Source: Anaeramoeba flamelloides (lineage: Eukaryota; Metamonada; Anaeramoebidae). From it: a DNA stretch of 64,000 nucleotides. The DNA is taken from positions 3,811,001-3,875,000 of the forward strand of contig JANTQA010000015.1 of the NCBI GenBank assembly GCA_027625915.1, written 5' to 3'. Positions 35,401 through 47,475 of the stretch are shown here, piece after piece (within the stretch, counting starts at the first letter, position 1; each line of letters starts with the position of its first letter). The position numbers were made by a program, and so were the translations under genes. The notes under the pieces are model-generated. The model did not search any database. It was given only the letters and a program-made list of their open reading frames with translations, and had not been told where the DNA came from.

Positions 35401-38400
35401 TTGTCTTTAATATTTTTATTTTCGTCGTTATCTTTGTTATCTTTAATATCTAAATTATTAATAATATTTAATAAATTATTTAAAAAAATGAGTTTAATTT
35501 TGTAGTTTTCACTGAAGCTATTGATATTATTATCGGTAGATTCTGTTCGATAAAGATTGCTTTTCTTTTTTAATAAATTAATTTCTTTAATTAATTTAAT
35601 CTTTAATGATTGGAAATATTTTTTGGAATTGCTTAAAGAACCCAAACTAAAAATTAATTTTAATTTCATTTCTTCATTGTTCATGTCCTGATAGATTTCA
35701 AAGGGTAAACTAATTATTGAAAAAATTATTCTCATTGTTAAAGGGAATAATTGAGACGATTTGTCTTCTACTTGGGTACCAAATTCATACCAGTATCTAA
35801 TTATATCAAAATTTGTTCTAATTTTATTTTTTTTTCTTAACAATTTTAATCTATTAATGTCAGGATCCAAATCTTTTATTAATCCGCCAATGTTATTTAT
35901 TTCTTTTGATTTGATAAATAATTCTAAGAGTAATTGTTGGAAATAATAAAAGGGGTATTTTTGAGAGAATACTTTCCTTTCTTCTCTATTTTTGTTTTTA
36001 CAGGATTCAATACAACTAAATAATGTTTTGTTTATTTCTGATAAAGTTTTTGTAAAGTTTTCTGGTTTTAGAGATAATTCTTTTAATAATTGACTCTGTA
36101 AAAATGTGTTAATTATTGGTAATAAATCACAAATCATTGATACTCGAATTAAATTATTTAATAATTTTAGATATTGATCTTCTTTATTCCATTTTTTAAA
36201 CTTTAATAATACCGTTAACCAAAATTGCAATATGTCTTGTTCGTTAATGATTGGGTTTAAATCCCTTAAATTACAATATTGGTATATTTGGGTCTGTGCG
36301 ATAATTGAAATTATATTACAATCGTCCCAATTCAATTCATTGATCTTATAATCACTCATTAATTCTTTTGGTAATTTGGTTGAGTTGTCAAATAATTTTT
36401 TGATTGGGAAATATAAATGATTGATTAAATTGTTAAATCTATTTTTATGATTTGTTGGTAAAATGTTTTCTAAATCAATATCATTGGGTATAATATTTAT
36501 ATTTTGAAAAGTGTTTTTTTTATCTTCATTGTTATCGTTTCCTTTTTGTTCGTTATTACCAGTGGTTGTTTCGTTGTTGGTGTAGTTTTTGATGCTGCTG
36601 TTGTCTTTGTTGTTGTTTTTAATGTTATTCTGGTTGTTTTTGTTTAAAATGTTATTGTGGTTGTTGTCGTTGTTGTTGTTTTTATCCTCTGTTTGTATAG
36701 ATTGGTAATGAATAGATTTACCAATTAAAATGGGAATTTTTAAAAATAAAATTTCAGCTAAATAATAATACTTTTGATTTTTTATTAAAATTTTATATAG
36801 TTTCGTTAAAATTTGATAATCCCAAATATTTGTAAACTTCAGAATAAAATAAGTAATAAATGGGTCATTTAATATTTCAATCGGAGGGATATTTTGATGA
36901 AAATTAAATCGAATGTCAGTTGGGTATTCTAATAAATTTATAATTGGTATACCATTTTGATCATATATTTTTAATTTGTTTAATATTATCCAACAATTAT
37001 TAACAAAATTAGTTTTTAACTTTTTTTGTTTTTTTTTATTTTTAAAAGTGTTGTTATAACTTTTTAAAATAAAAATTGCAATTTTTAATTGCATTTCTGC
37101 TGAAACAAATAAGTCACTATCATTTTTATAAAGTAAATTATTATTTTTAAGGATCTCAATTTCCTTATTCTTTAAAATTTCTTTTTCAGTTAAAATTATA
37201 TTGTCATTTAAACAATTATTGAAATCATTTTCTTTTTCAATTTTAATATCTAATTTGTCATAATTTAATTTTAATTGAATTTCATTTTCTAAACTTTCTA
37301 TATTAATTTGTTTATTAATAATAGTATTTAATTTATTATTCTGGTTGTTATTAAAATACAAGTCGTTCTTTTGGATAATATGATTTCCGCTATCTAATTT
37401 GTTTTCTTTTTCTGTTTCATTGTGTTCTTCTTTGGTGTTTTTTTTTTTTTTCTTATTATTATTCTCAGAGGTATTTTCATTAATAATTTTCATATTTAAT
37501 TCTAAAAATTTATCTTTTTCTTCTAAAATATTACTTTTGTTGGTTGGAATATAAAAATTACTCCATTGATCATATTGTGTTAAATTGGGTTTATGATTTT
37601 TTTTTTTCAAATCTTTTAATTTTTTTCTTAAATTTTTTGATTTTTTTGTTTGATCTTTTTCAGTTTTTATTTCGATCTCTTTCTTTTTTTCGATTTCTAA
37701 TATTGGTTCTTTTTTAGTCTCATTTTGTTGTTCATTTTCTTCTTGCTCCTTTTTCTTCTTTTGTTCTTTTTTTTTTTTTTTTTTTTTAAGCCAGCCTTTA
37801 ATCCCTTTTTTGTTTTTTGAATTTTCAATTTTTAATTTTGATTGCTCATTTTTATTTTTATTTTTTTTAAAACGAAATCCAAATTTTCCTTTTTTTTTTT
37901 TGTTGTTTTTATTTGTGTTTGTGTATTGTACTTCATCTTTTTCAATTTTCGTTTCAATTTCTTTTTCAAATGTTTTTTCAATTTCTTTTTCAGTTTTATT
38001 TCCATTGATATTGTCTTGATTATTGTTCTCTTCATATACATCTATTTTGTCTATTTCTTCCGATGACACTTTACTGCTGAGACTTAAATCTGATGAAGTA
38101 AGTTTTGAATATAAATCTGTGTCTGAAGTATTCAAAGTATTAAATTTTAAATTATGAATTGTTTTTTCTTTACAAGTTTGCAATAATTTTTGAATTCTAG
38201 TTTTTTTTATTATTTTTAATTGATCCTTCTTCAATGGCCGATAATCAAAATTTAATTGTTTCAATAACCAATTTATAAATTCGAATTTAGGTGAATCATA
38301 TTCACATTCAAATAATTCATTTATCAAAGAAATGTCTGCTAAGCATAATTGCCAAAGCTGTAAAGGAAAGTTCTGATATATGTGTTTGATATCTAATTTT

Positions 38401-40235
38401 ATTTCATCAAAATGCTGAAGAGATAATTTAAAACAAAAATTTAATAGTTTTGGTTGAACTTCAAACATTTTTATCATCATTTTATTAAATTCTATTTCTT
38501 TTTCCTTTTCTTTGTCTTTTTTTATTACATTTTCTAATTTTATTTCGTTTTCTTTTTTGATTCCTATTTCTTTTTTTTTTATATACTCGCTTTCTTGGTC
38601 TATTGGTCCTTTGTCTATATATAAGACCCAAAATATTTCTTTAAAAAGGATCATTACAAGCCATAATTCCTGATAAAGACATAATTTTATTAAAAATTTT
38701 ATGAAATATTTACTGTTTTTATATTTCATCTTATTTGAAAATATTATTCTTTTCTCAGAATTTAATGGATATAGTTTAAACCAAAGTGAATAATTTAATT
38801 CTCCATTTTGTAGTTCTGTCTTTTGATCATTAAACAATAAATATTTTAATAAATTCCAACAATTTATTACTGAAAAACAGTGTATTGGCCATTTCAAAAG
38901 ATATTTAAAAACAGCGAAATTATTTGTTTTGTGGGAGTACTGTATTGTTTCAAAAACATACTTTTCCCATTTTAATTGGTTTTCTAATTTATTCTTTGTC
39001 AAACAATTTTGGATCTTGATTTGCAATTCTAAAAATTGGTTTTCAAAGTTGTTATTTTCTTGGGTTAAATGTAAGAAACCAAAATTAGAGTTGCTACAAT
39101 TTTTGGTAACCATTTTCCAATTTTGTTCAAATTGATCCCATAAAGGTAAATATTTGTTTTTTTTGCTTTCTTTTTCGTTATCATTATTAAAACTTTCAGT
39201 CAAGCTTTGGAAATGGAGAAAGTTAAAAAACCCACACCCAATAGTGGACAATTGTAAACCCAAGTAACTAGAGACGTTTTCAAATTTCTGATATTTCAAG
39301 TAACCAAGTATAAATAAATTTGTGAAAGTCTTCGTAAATTGTAAAATCAAAGATAGATCACTAATAACTTTCGGCTTCTGGAAGTAAAGTGCAATAATTT
39401 AGTTTTGCATGGGAATTTGTTGTAATAAGGGAAGAAGATCATCCACTGGGAGCCAATAGTCACCGTTTTTGGTAAAGTAAATTGGATCTATTAAAGATTC
39501 GAAAAACTTTTTGAAGAATATTATTTCTGTAATTGATACAATCGGAACATGAAATTGTAAAAATTTACTGGACCATTTTCCACACCCTTTCAATGTCAAA
39601 AAATGAGTTAACAAATAAAAATAGTGTTCTTCAATCCCATCGGATTTGGGACTTATTAAATTTGGCAAAATACTTGAAATTGTCTGCTTGAGAAAATTTT
39701 CATAAAGTGGTGTGTTTTCTTTTTTTTCCTTGATGGTCCTCAGTTCAGAAAATAAATGATCCAAAAGAATTATTTGATCCGTTTTCTTTGTGAGTAGAGT
39801 TTGTAATTTTGTTTGGGCTATTAAATTGTGAAAAGTACAAGCAAATACCTTTTCATTGAATTCGTCGTGCAACAATTGATACATCTTGTGGAGTTTTTTT
39901 TTCAAACTGCTTTCTGCTTGTGTATTGAAATAGGCAACCTCATACCTTACAGAGCACTTGACCTCCTCTGTTTTTAAAGATTCGATCATTGTCTCTGATT
40001 CGTATTTGGTTAGCCACAAACTAAGGGGATTGTTACTTATCGTTGATAAATGCTCTTCGATTTTTCGTAACAAACCCTGAAATTGGAAAGAGTGCTCTTT
40101 GGCTTTTTGCAGACTCTTTGTTAGTGATCTCTTTTTTTCTGGTCTTAAGTGTTTCACAGGGTTCCTTTCACGTTGAAATAAAGCATGCTCTTTGTTCAAC
40201 TTCACTTTGATCTCCGAAATTTGTTCAAAAAACAT
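31233..40235 (-). CDS. EPG5-like autophagy tether, giant single exon with one internal in-frame TAA
   Basis: One frame of 3001 codons from ATG at 40235 to TAA at 31233, open except for a single TAA at 39399-39401 (codon 279), so the pieces before and after are 278 and 2721 residues. I recognise the family by recalled blocks of animal EPG5: YFYLLTHFLTLKGCGKWSSK (EPG5 has FLLNHILRCPAGVSKW), a DDLLPLLQQIP segment right at the stop (EPG5 DDLVTILAQFP), QFWLTVLLKFKKWNKEDQ (EPG5 EFWVQALISQHLWYREQ), NLFNKFNWDKWINNIKP (EPG5 LLTKFDLKQWLSATKP), then FLLYNFPMNY (EPG5 LLYQFPDQY). The homology runs through the stop. EPG5 is a Rab7-linked tether that brings autophagosomes to late endosomes or lysosomes; human EPG5 is about 2580 residues. 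The excess length is low complexity: a Lys/Glu/Asn-rich insertion (about 37000-38100) and an Asn/Asp tract (32340-32540). Family assignment is good; product integrity is open because of the stop. Confidence 0.8.
32337..32540. repeat. Trinucleotide tract encoding poly-Asp/poly-Asn within the EPG5-like gene
   Basis: About 200 bases of ATC and ATT triplets (plus strand) that read as long Asp and Asn runs on the coding strand, with only rare Tyr and Thr breaks. It keeps the reading frame, as expected for a triplet tract tolerated in protein, and is probably length-variable. Confidence 0.9.
39399..39401 (-). other. In-frame TAA inside the EPG5-like frame
   Basis: The coding strand reads CAA AAC TAA ATT ATT with an open frame on both sides and homology on both sides. 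No GT donor stands close enough upstream and no frame-keeping intron can be built that removes it. TAA is a true stop in the Ras, BTB and CDC14-like genes here, so codon reassignment is unlikely. Confidence 0.8.
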
Positions 40236-41636
40236 AGTGAATTATGTTGGATTTTTGTTTTTTTTAATTTTTTTGCTTAAACTAAAAAATAAATAATTTT
40301 CGTTTTTCCTTTTCTTTACACTTATTTTTTTTTGTTATCTGATTTGGTTTGAATAATGGAGATATATAAATCATTTTCAATCTTTTCGAAAGAGGACACA
40401 AGTTGGAATTTTTTTTGAAATTTTTTTTAATACGACAAACATCTACTTCTCTTAACATTTTTGCTTCGTAAACGAATTTTTTATCAAACAAAATCGAATT
40501 AGTTTGTTTGCTTTTTGTTATACTATTGGGGATTTTAATGTGTTTCTCGAAAACAACAAAATTCGCTTTATTGCTAAAAGCTATGTTTCTTTCACATTAG
40601 AATAGAAAAGTTTTTTGTAATATTGATAATAACCCTTTCATTCCACACCGTCCATTTGATTTTACCAATTAACCATTTGCTCGCTTTTGATAAATTTGCT
40701 TCTGATTAAAATCTTCATAATCAAAGACTTTTGACTTGGACAAATTTATATCTGACTAAATAATTTTCATTCATACCTAAATAAGGAACTATGAATTTTA
40801 TAGATTGAATTACAAAGTCTTGGGTCTCTCCAAGTTAATAAAAAGCAAAAATATTAAATATATTTCTGGAAATGTAAGGTAAAATTTGTTCATTTAATAA
40901 TTATTTTTTTTTTTCCCCATACTTTCTTCACTACCTAATTTTGATCTTTTTTTGTTATTTTTTATTTTTTGGGTTGTTTAAACTAGTATGAATTGAATCA
41001 AAAAGAAAGTGGTGGGTTTAATCAAAAGAACAATAATTTCAAAGTAAATTTCATCCTAAAAAACCCACAACCATAACATGGAAAAAGTGTTATTCGCATA
41101 ATTTGTTACAATATTAGAACAAATATGAACCACACTGATAATGGTGTTGAGTTCTCATTTTTATTTTTTAACTTTGTTCCAATTTATAGTTTCAATTCTC
41201 CAAAATCGCAAAAAAAATTTTTTCCCAAAACGAAACTAACTTGAGTCAAAGAAAAGTTTTGAAATTGAACTGCATTTCTTTTTTGTTTGATATTTAAACA
41301 AGAAAATAAACTCACTCTGGTTCACTGTCGTATTGTTCTAAAATCCTATTGTTTTTGAATTTTGAGGAAGACAATTATTGCTAAAATTTTGGGCTTTTTT
41401 TTTTTGCGAAATAAGATTTACTAACAAAAATCTGTCGAGGAAGGATTTCCAAAAAAAAAAATAATAGAAGGTGTCCTTGTTTAATACATTTTATCAACTA
41501 TTCAGAACTAAAAGTTAAGATATAAATGTACGAAAATATAATAACTTAAAATTTCTTTTAAATTATTTCGAGAGTCCATTCAAGTTTTTGAATTTTAAAG
41601 TAATTTTTTTTTTCTTTTTAATTTAAGGGGTAAGTA

Positions 41637-41820
41637 CAGTCAGTTCTCCTTTTAAGACACAAACTTTGAACGAAAATTTAAGGTACAAAAAAATCTCAAA
41701 TTAAGGCACATTTTTGGGAATTATTCAAGCAAAATAATTTGTAAAAATGTGATTTAATTTGAGATTTTTTTGTACCTTAAATTTTCGTTCAAAGTTTGTG
41801 TCTCAAAAGTAGCACTGATG
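41637..41820. mobile_element. Palindromic MITE (PAL), copy 5 (degraded)
   Basis: Left tip CAGTCAGTTCTCC is preceded by TA; arms with AAGACACAAAC, AAATTTAAGGTAC and TCAAATTAAGGCAC match the family. The right tip is altered (AGTAGCACTGATG) and lacks the clean CTGACTG-TA end, so this is an old copy. Confidence 0.8.
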
Positions 41821-44800
41821 ATCAGTTTAATTTATTTTTTTTTCCCAAAGGTAAGAGAGTAATTATTTACAAATTATACAATTAAGTCCGATATGCAAAT
41901 TCATTTTTAACTTTAGAGAAAGGAGTTTTCATTTTTAAAACAGATTTCATTTTTCCCTAATGAAATTTTCAATAAAAAGATCTTGATCCTTTTTTGTTTA
42001 GATTTTTGGATCAAATTAGCAGAATATAGAAAAATTTGCCAAAAAAAAAATTTATTTGGAGAAATCTCACTTTTAGTAATTTCTGAGAGTCTGTATGAAC
42101 AAATAACATTGAACTTTTAATCTTATTTTAAAAATACAATAAAAATAAACCAAATTTTGAATCCTTGAAGATCTAAACAAATTGATAAATATTTTATTTA
42201 CAAATATTTAGTAAATTTCGTGATATTTAAAAGATTATTCAATATTCTTTGACAAATATTCAGTTTATATATAAAGAGAAAACTATAATTTTCAAATCTT
42301 TTATTTGATATTATTTATTATTTTTTTTCGAATTTGGAATTTGAATTTGTTTGATTTGTTTGATTATCTTGAAAAGCTTGAAATAATTATAAAATCTATT
42401 TTTAAATTGAATATTTGTGTTGTTGATAATTTTACCACTGAGAAAATTTAGACTGGGCTATTAATTAATGATTAAAAATACTCAAATCAAAAAGTATATC
42501 TTTAGTTTATAAGTTGAATTTTTCAAGGTTTTAAAAAGGTTTTTTGGGAAAATTTTTAATTTTGATTGTTGGGTTTTTTTGATCTTATTTTTTTGGTTCA
42601 ATAAAAAGGAAAAAATGAATTCAAACTGTTCTGTGAATAAAATAATTTATTTTTTTCAAGTTGAAAAATAATTATTGATTTTTTTTTGAAATTAAGTAGA
42701 TTTATTAAACGGTGTTATTTTAAAACTTAGTGGTTTTATTTTTAAAGTGTTTTTTACACCCCCTCCTGAAATAATAATATTTCTTTCTCTTTTCAAAAGA
42801 CAATAATTTTTTTTTAAATAATTTTGGAATAATTTGAATTTTGAACTTTTCATAAATTAGAAAAAATGGATCAAACTTTTTGAAACAATAATTCATTTCT
42901 GAAAATAACATTAGAAAGTCTGTTGCTCTTGATGTAATCAGATTTTTAAATCATTTTTATATTTTCCAAGATGTGTTAATTTTTTTTTGAATTTACTATT
43001 GGGTTTACTTGAAGATTTTTTTTAGTTTTCTTTTCACTTATCCTAATCAAGTTGTCAATTTGATTAAATTATTATTCATATTTTCAATTAACTAAGAGTT
43101 GTTGTTTTTTCGAAATATATTAGCAATTTACAGGAGCATACAAAGATAGTGAGCAAAGCAGATGCTAAATTTTTCAAACTTTTTCAAATTGTACTTATTC
43201 GTATTTTTTGAAGGGTACTAAATTATTTTCATATCTGGAAACGTTTTAATGGTTTTTTAATGGTTGTGGGAGTAAAAATCCAAAAGATTTTTTTTTTGAT
43301 TGAATATATTTTATTACTTAAATTGTAGAAAATTTAAATTTTTGAAATAATGAATATTAAATATTTTTAAAAATTTTTTCAAACCCCAATTATAACTAGT
43401 AAATTTTTGGTGGAAAATTTTTATTCCACACCTAGAAACGTGTGACACAAGTTATATAAGTATAATTCCTCTCTTAATTATTTTTTTTTTTCAAAATCCT
43501 GGCCAAAATTCCAGAACATACCAACCAAAAAAAAAAAAAAAAAAACACTATTTCAGTTCTAATCCACCTTAAAATAGTGTATAAAACATATAAATTTTGT
43601 TGTAAAATACCCATCAGCAATAAAATTCAATAGAATTAACTTGATTAGAATAATTTAAAATTTTTAGAATTTTGAAATTTGACTAAATTTGAAAAATAAT
43701 CCTTTCTCCTGAAAAACGATGTCTCGAAATTAAATTCATTTAAATTCAAGATGCTTAATTATATATAAAATATATAAAATAATTTCGCTAATTTGATAGC
43801 TAGTGAACACAAAAAATTGAAAATAAAAGATATAATGTCAAATAAAACAAGTTATCAATTTAGAATTTATTTCTGGGGCTGATAAGAGTATCAAAAAAAA
43901 TCAAAAAATCTGGATTGGGAATTCATATTTATAAGATATTAAAATATAATAATAATCTGACATTCACTAACTAAAAAGACCCTATTTTTTATTATTCGTT
44001 AGTTAATAATAAGAAAATGGGTGAAGCCATCAAGAATTTATATATAATCATTAGTGAATTCTGGAAAATAAGAGGAATTAACAACTTGGACTTAAATAAT
44101 AAAGAAAAAGAAAAATAAAAATGAGAAATTGTCCGTTTCCCAAAATTACAGATGTTATCTGTAAATTTGTTATAAAAAAAAATTGTAAAAGGGTTGGAAA
44201 CAATTTAAATTGTATTATAAATGGAAAATAAAACGTTTAAAGAAGTATTTAAATTCAATTTATGAAGTTATTATTAAATTTGAATTCAATTATAATAAAG
44301 GTAAAAGAATTATTTCAAACAATTACAAAAGTATTAAATATTGAAATATTTATTTGTCAACAAATTCTCATTTAGTTAAGAATTAAAAAAAAATACAAAG
44401 AAACATTTGTCAACTGAAAATGATTATTAAATAACAATATTATTGATAAAAACATCGAAATTAAGATTATTCATACAGAAAAAAAATAAGTAATTTAATA
44501 GATAAACTCCATTTTGATAAAGGTACAAAGCCAAAAATGAAACAGTGGTTTTTTTATAAGAGTTAAATACATGTGTTTGTTTAGAATACGATAATAATAA
44601 ACTTCAGATTAAAGTTTAATATTTGGAAAAGAAATACCTGTACAAACTATAAATTTTCCCAAAAAATAAAATGTTTAAAAAATTCTTATAACTCTTTCTT
44701 AAAACTTTGGTGGGATTTTTTACATTTATTTGGGTAAATGTAAACTGTTGGAAATGTGATTTTTTAATTGTAAAGTATTGATTTTATTCGGATTAAAAGA

Positions 44801-47392
44801 TTCAATTTTCTCAATGAAAATTTGGGGTTTCAAACATTTTTTTTTTCATATTAGGTATTTTGGATAAAAAAAAAATCAAAAAAAAAAAAAAAAAAAAAAG
44901 ATTAAATTTAAAAAAATGACCTTGATCTAAAAAATGAAAATGTATTTTTCTGGAAATACTGAATAAAATTCATGGAATATTTTCTATGTGTTTAATTGAA
45001 CGGGCACCCTATGAATGAATGGGGGTTTATATTTACAACATACCCCAATCAACCTAATAGTATGCCAAAATACAGATTGAAATTTGTGGATTAATGAATT
45101 GTGTCTGATAAATATAATCAAGTTTTTTCTTGTGCACAAATAAGAATTCAAATTTTATAATCGAATAATTTCCATAATTAAAAAAAAAGTTATCTTCAAA
45201 AAAAAAAAAAATTGTCTAACATATCAAAAAAATTTCTAAAAATTCAATCTACAAAAAAATTATAAAATCAATTGAAATTCAGAGATTTAGTTAAACTAAA
45301 ATAAAAAATATATAAAAAAAGAAATAATGAATTATTTAATTCCATTATTTGTGAATTTTGTTACCATGTCCTATGTTTAAAAGAATTTTGTAAAATCTTT
45401 AATTTTTTAAATTTTTATTAAAAAACAAAAAACTTTGTTCACTTTTCCAATATTCAAAAAAAAATGAGCAAAATTTTTTTTTTTTTCTATTATTTTGAAT
45501 TCTAAACAGGATAAGCACTTGATTGGTGTCCAAAAAAATATTAAAAACTAATAAAAAATCAAAACTGTTTATTAAAACTCAAAAATATTTAAGTTATCCT
45601 TCAAGCTCAACAATTCTTAAGTTTAGGACCTTTACTGGCTGATTAAATAGATATTATTATGTAATTGAAAATAATATAAATGATTTTTGTTTATCATGTT
45701 TAAAATATGAACATTAAGAAATTATAGAAAATATTAATTATTTTTTATGGATCTATCCTTCATAAGAAAATAATAGATGGATTTTTTCAAAATAAATTAA
45801 AAGAAAAAAATCTTTATGAATTTATTTTGAACTCTGATAGTTTGAAATTATTTTCGTCAATTAATAATCTTGGAATCTATGATTTTTCGCTTAAATTTTA
45901 TGGAAGGGGATTTAAGTATTAGGGAACTAACGTGTAATATGCACTTTTTCTTTAATAATAAAATAAAAAATAAAAAAAACCTCTATTTTTTTTCGTTTCT
46001 CGCCTAACATTGAATTCTAAAAACTTTGTTACTTAATTTATCTCATTGTATATGTCTTACGTTACAATGTCAGTACTATTTTATTTATTTTTTCTTTTGG
46101 GTATTTTGTTCAATAAAGCATTCCTTCAATTTTTAAATGGAGTGCTTTACGTTTTTCAAACATATTTTTTTCAAAAATACCAACTTTGTAGTATGTAATT
46201 TTTTTTCTCGTAAAAAATATTTTAAGCTGATCAGTTTTAAAACAAAAGTTTTATAATTTGATGAGGAATGAATGGAATGGGACTTGTTTTTGAAAATTAA
46301 AGATATAAATTTCAATAACAATTTTAAATGTGATTTGAGTCCGGTGATAATGTACTAAAATTAGCTATTGTTTTAGCAATAAATAAAACAATTCAAGAAG
46401 TCAAAGGTATCTATTGGTTCTTTTTAAATGAAAATGAAGAAATAATGAGTCTTGAAGTTGTAATACTTTATGTATTTCGGGTTGATTAGAGGTCTTTTCT
46501 TTTTCTAAAAATGGATTATGAAATTTTAGGTTACATTTACAGTTCTTGAAAAATGAGAGCACAAAAGTTTTTGTTTTTTATTGGGTGTGTGCAACCTTCT
46601 CTGTTTAAAGCGAAATAAGAGTCTAAAAAAAAAATAAAATGAGAAATGGTGAATAATATTTATTTCTGGAGTGGGTGGTAAACTTGATCAATGAAAACAT
46701 TTTTTATCTTTACCTTCTTTCTGGTTCTATTAACTTGATCTTCCCAATCATTTAAACAAACAACTTAGCTCTACTGAATATTGCTATTTTTTGATTATGA
46801 ATCAATTTTAAGATTTGGCCAAAGAGTACATTATCCCCTGATTCTAAGTCATATTATGTAATAACTTTTACAAAATTTTAGAATACAAAATGAAAATATT
46901 ATTAAAAAAAAATAATTATTAGTCTTTATTATTCAAAAAAATCCATTTGAAAATTAATAAAAACTCAATTTTTAAATAATTTGTTTCTAAATGATTCTAT
47001 TTAAATTGACAAAACCTTTTATAAATACGATTTTCAAAGTTTTGGTTTTCACTTTTTGAAATGATATTATCTTTAATAAAAAAACTGATTTCAAAATAAT
47101 TAAATAAAAATTCAAATTAAAAACTAAAAACTAAAAACTAAAAAGTACAGAATAAAAAGAAAAAAATTAAAAAGTGAAGAGTAAAAAACAATTAATTTTC
47201 GAGTTTCGTTTTTTTTTCACCCCCAAGATTATTTTTTTTATTTTAATTGTTATGTAAAAAAAAAAAAAGGAGTGAAACTTGGTTTAATAATTCTTATTTA
47301 TTTTTTGTTTATAAATATTTTCCTTTGAAATGAATCACTCTAATTTAATATAATAATATTATATTATATTATTTTGATATATAGATGAAAAT

Positions 47393-47399
<7 letters not shown>

Positions 47400-47423
<24 letters not shown>

Positions 47424-47433
47424 AATAAATAAA
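47400..47433. repeat. (GATA)n and (AATA)n tetranucleotide microsatellite
   Basis: Tandem GATA units grade into AATA units just downstream of the fusion gene's stop codon (3' side on the minus strand). Confidence 0.9.
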
Positions 47434-47475
47434 TGAAAAAATTGAAAAAAAAAAATATTATTAAAATAAAAATAT

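Larger units (their letters stand above)
40236..47475. other. 7-kb intergenic region, mostly featureless
   Basis: A minus-strand frame at 40282-40491, next to the EPG5-like start, could be an upstream exon but shows nothing recognisable. PAL copy 5 is the only clear element. The right end has a (GATA)n/(AATA)n microsatellite near 47400-47433. No RNA gene was seen. Confidence 0.5.

Noticed and set aside
39399-39401. Reading the in-frame TAA as evidence of stop-codon reassignment
   Set aside because: The Ras gene ends its CaaX box with TAA and the BTB and CDC14-like genes also end in TAA, so TAA is a normal stop.
40282-40491. Possible N-terminal exon of the EPG5-like gene
   Set aside because: The only ATG gives a 58-residue Lys-rich peptide; no splice junction into 40235 was found.
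46334-46489. Short open frame reading SGDNVLKLAIVLAINK and onward
   Set aside because: It looks protein-like but is only about 50 codons, has no ATG at its start and has no homologue I recognise.
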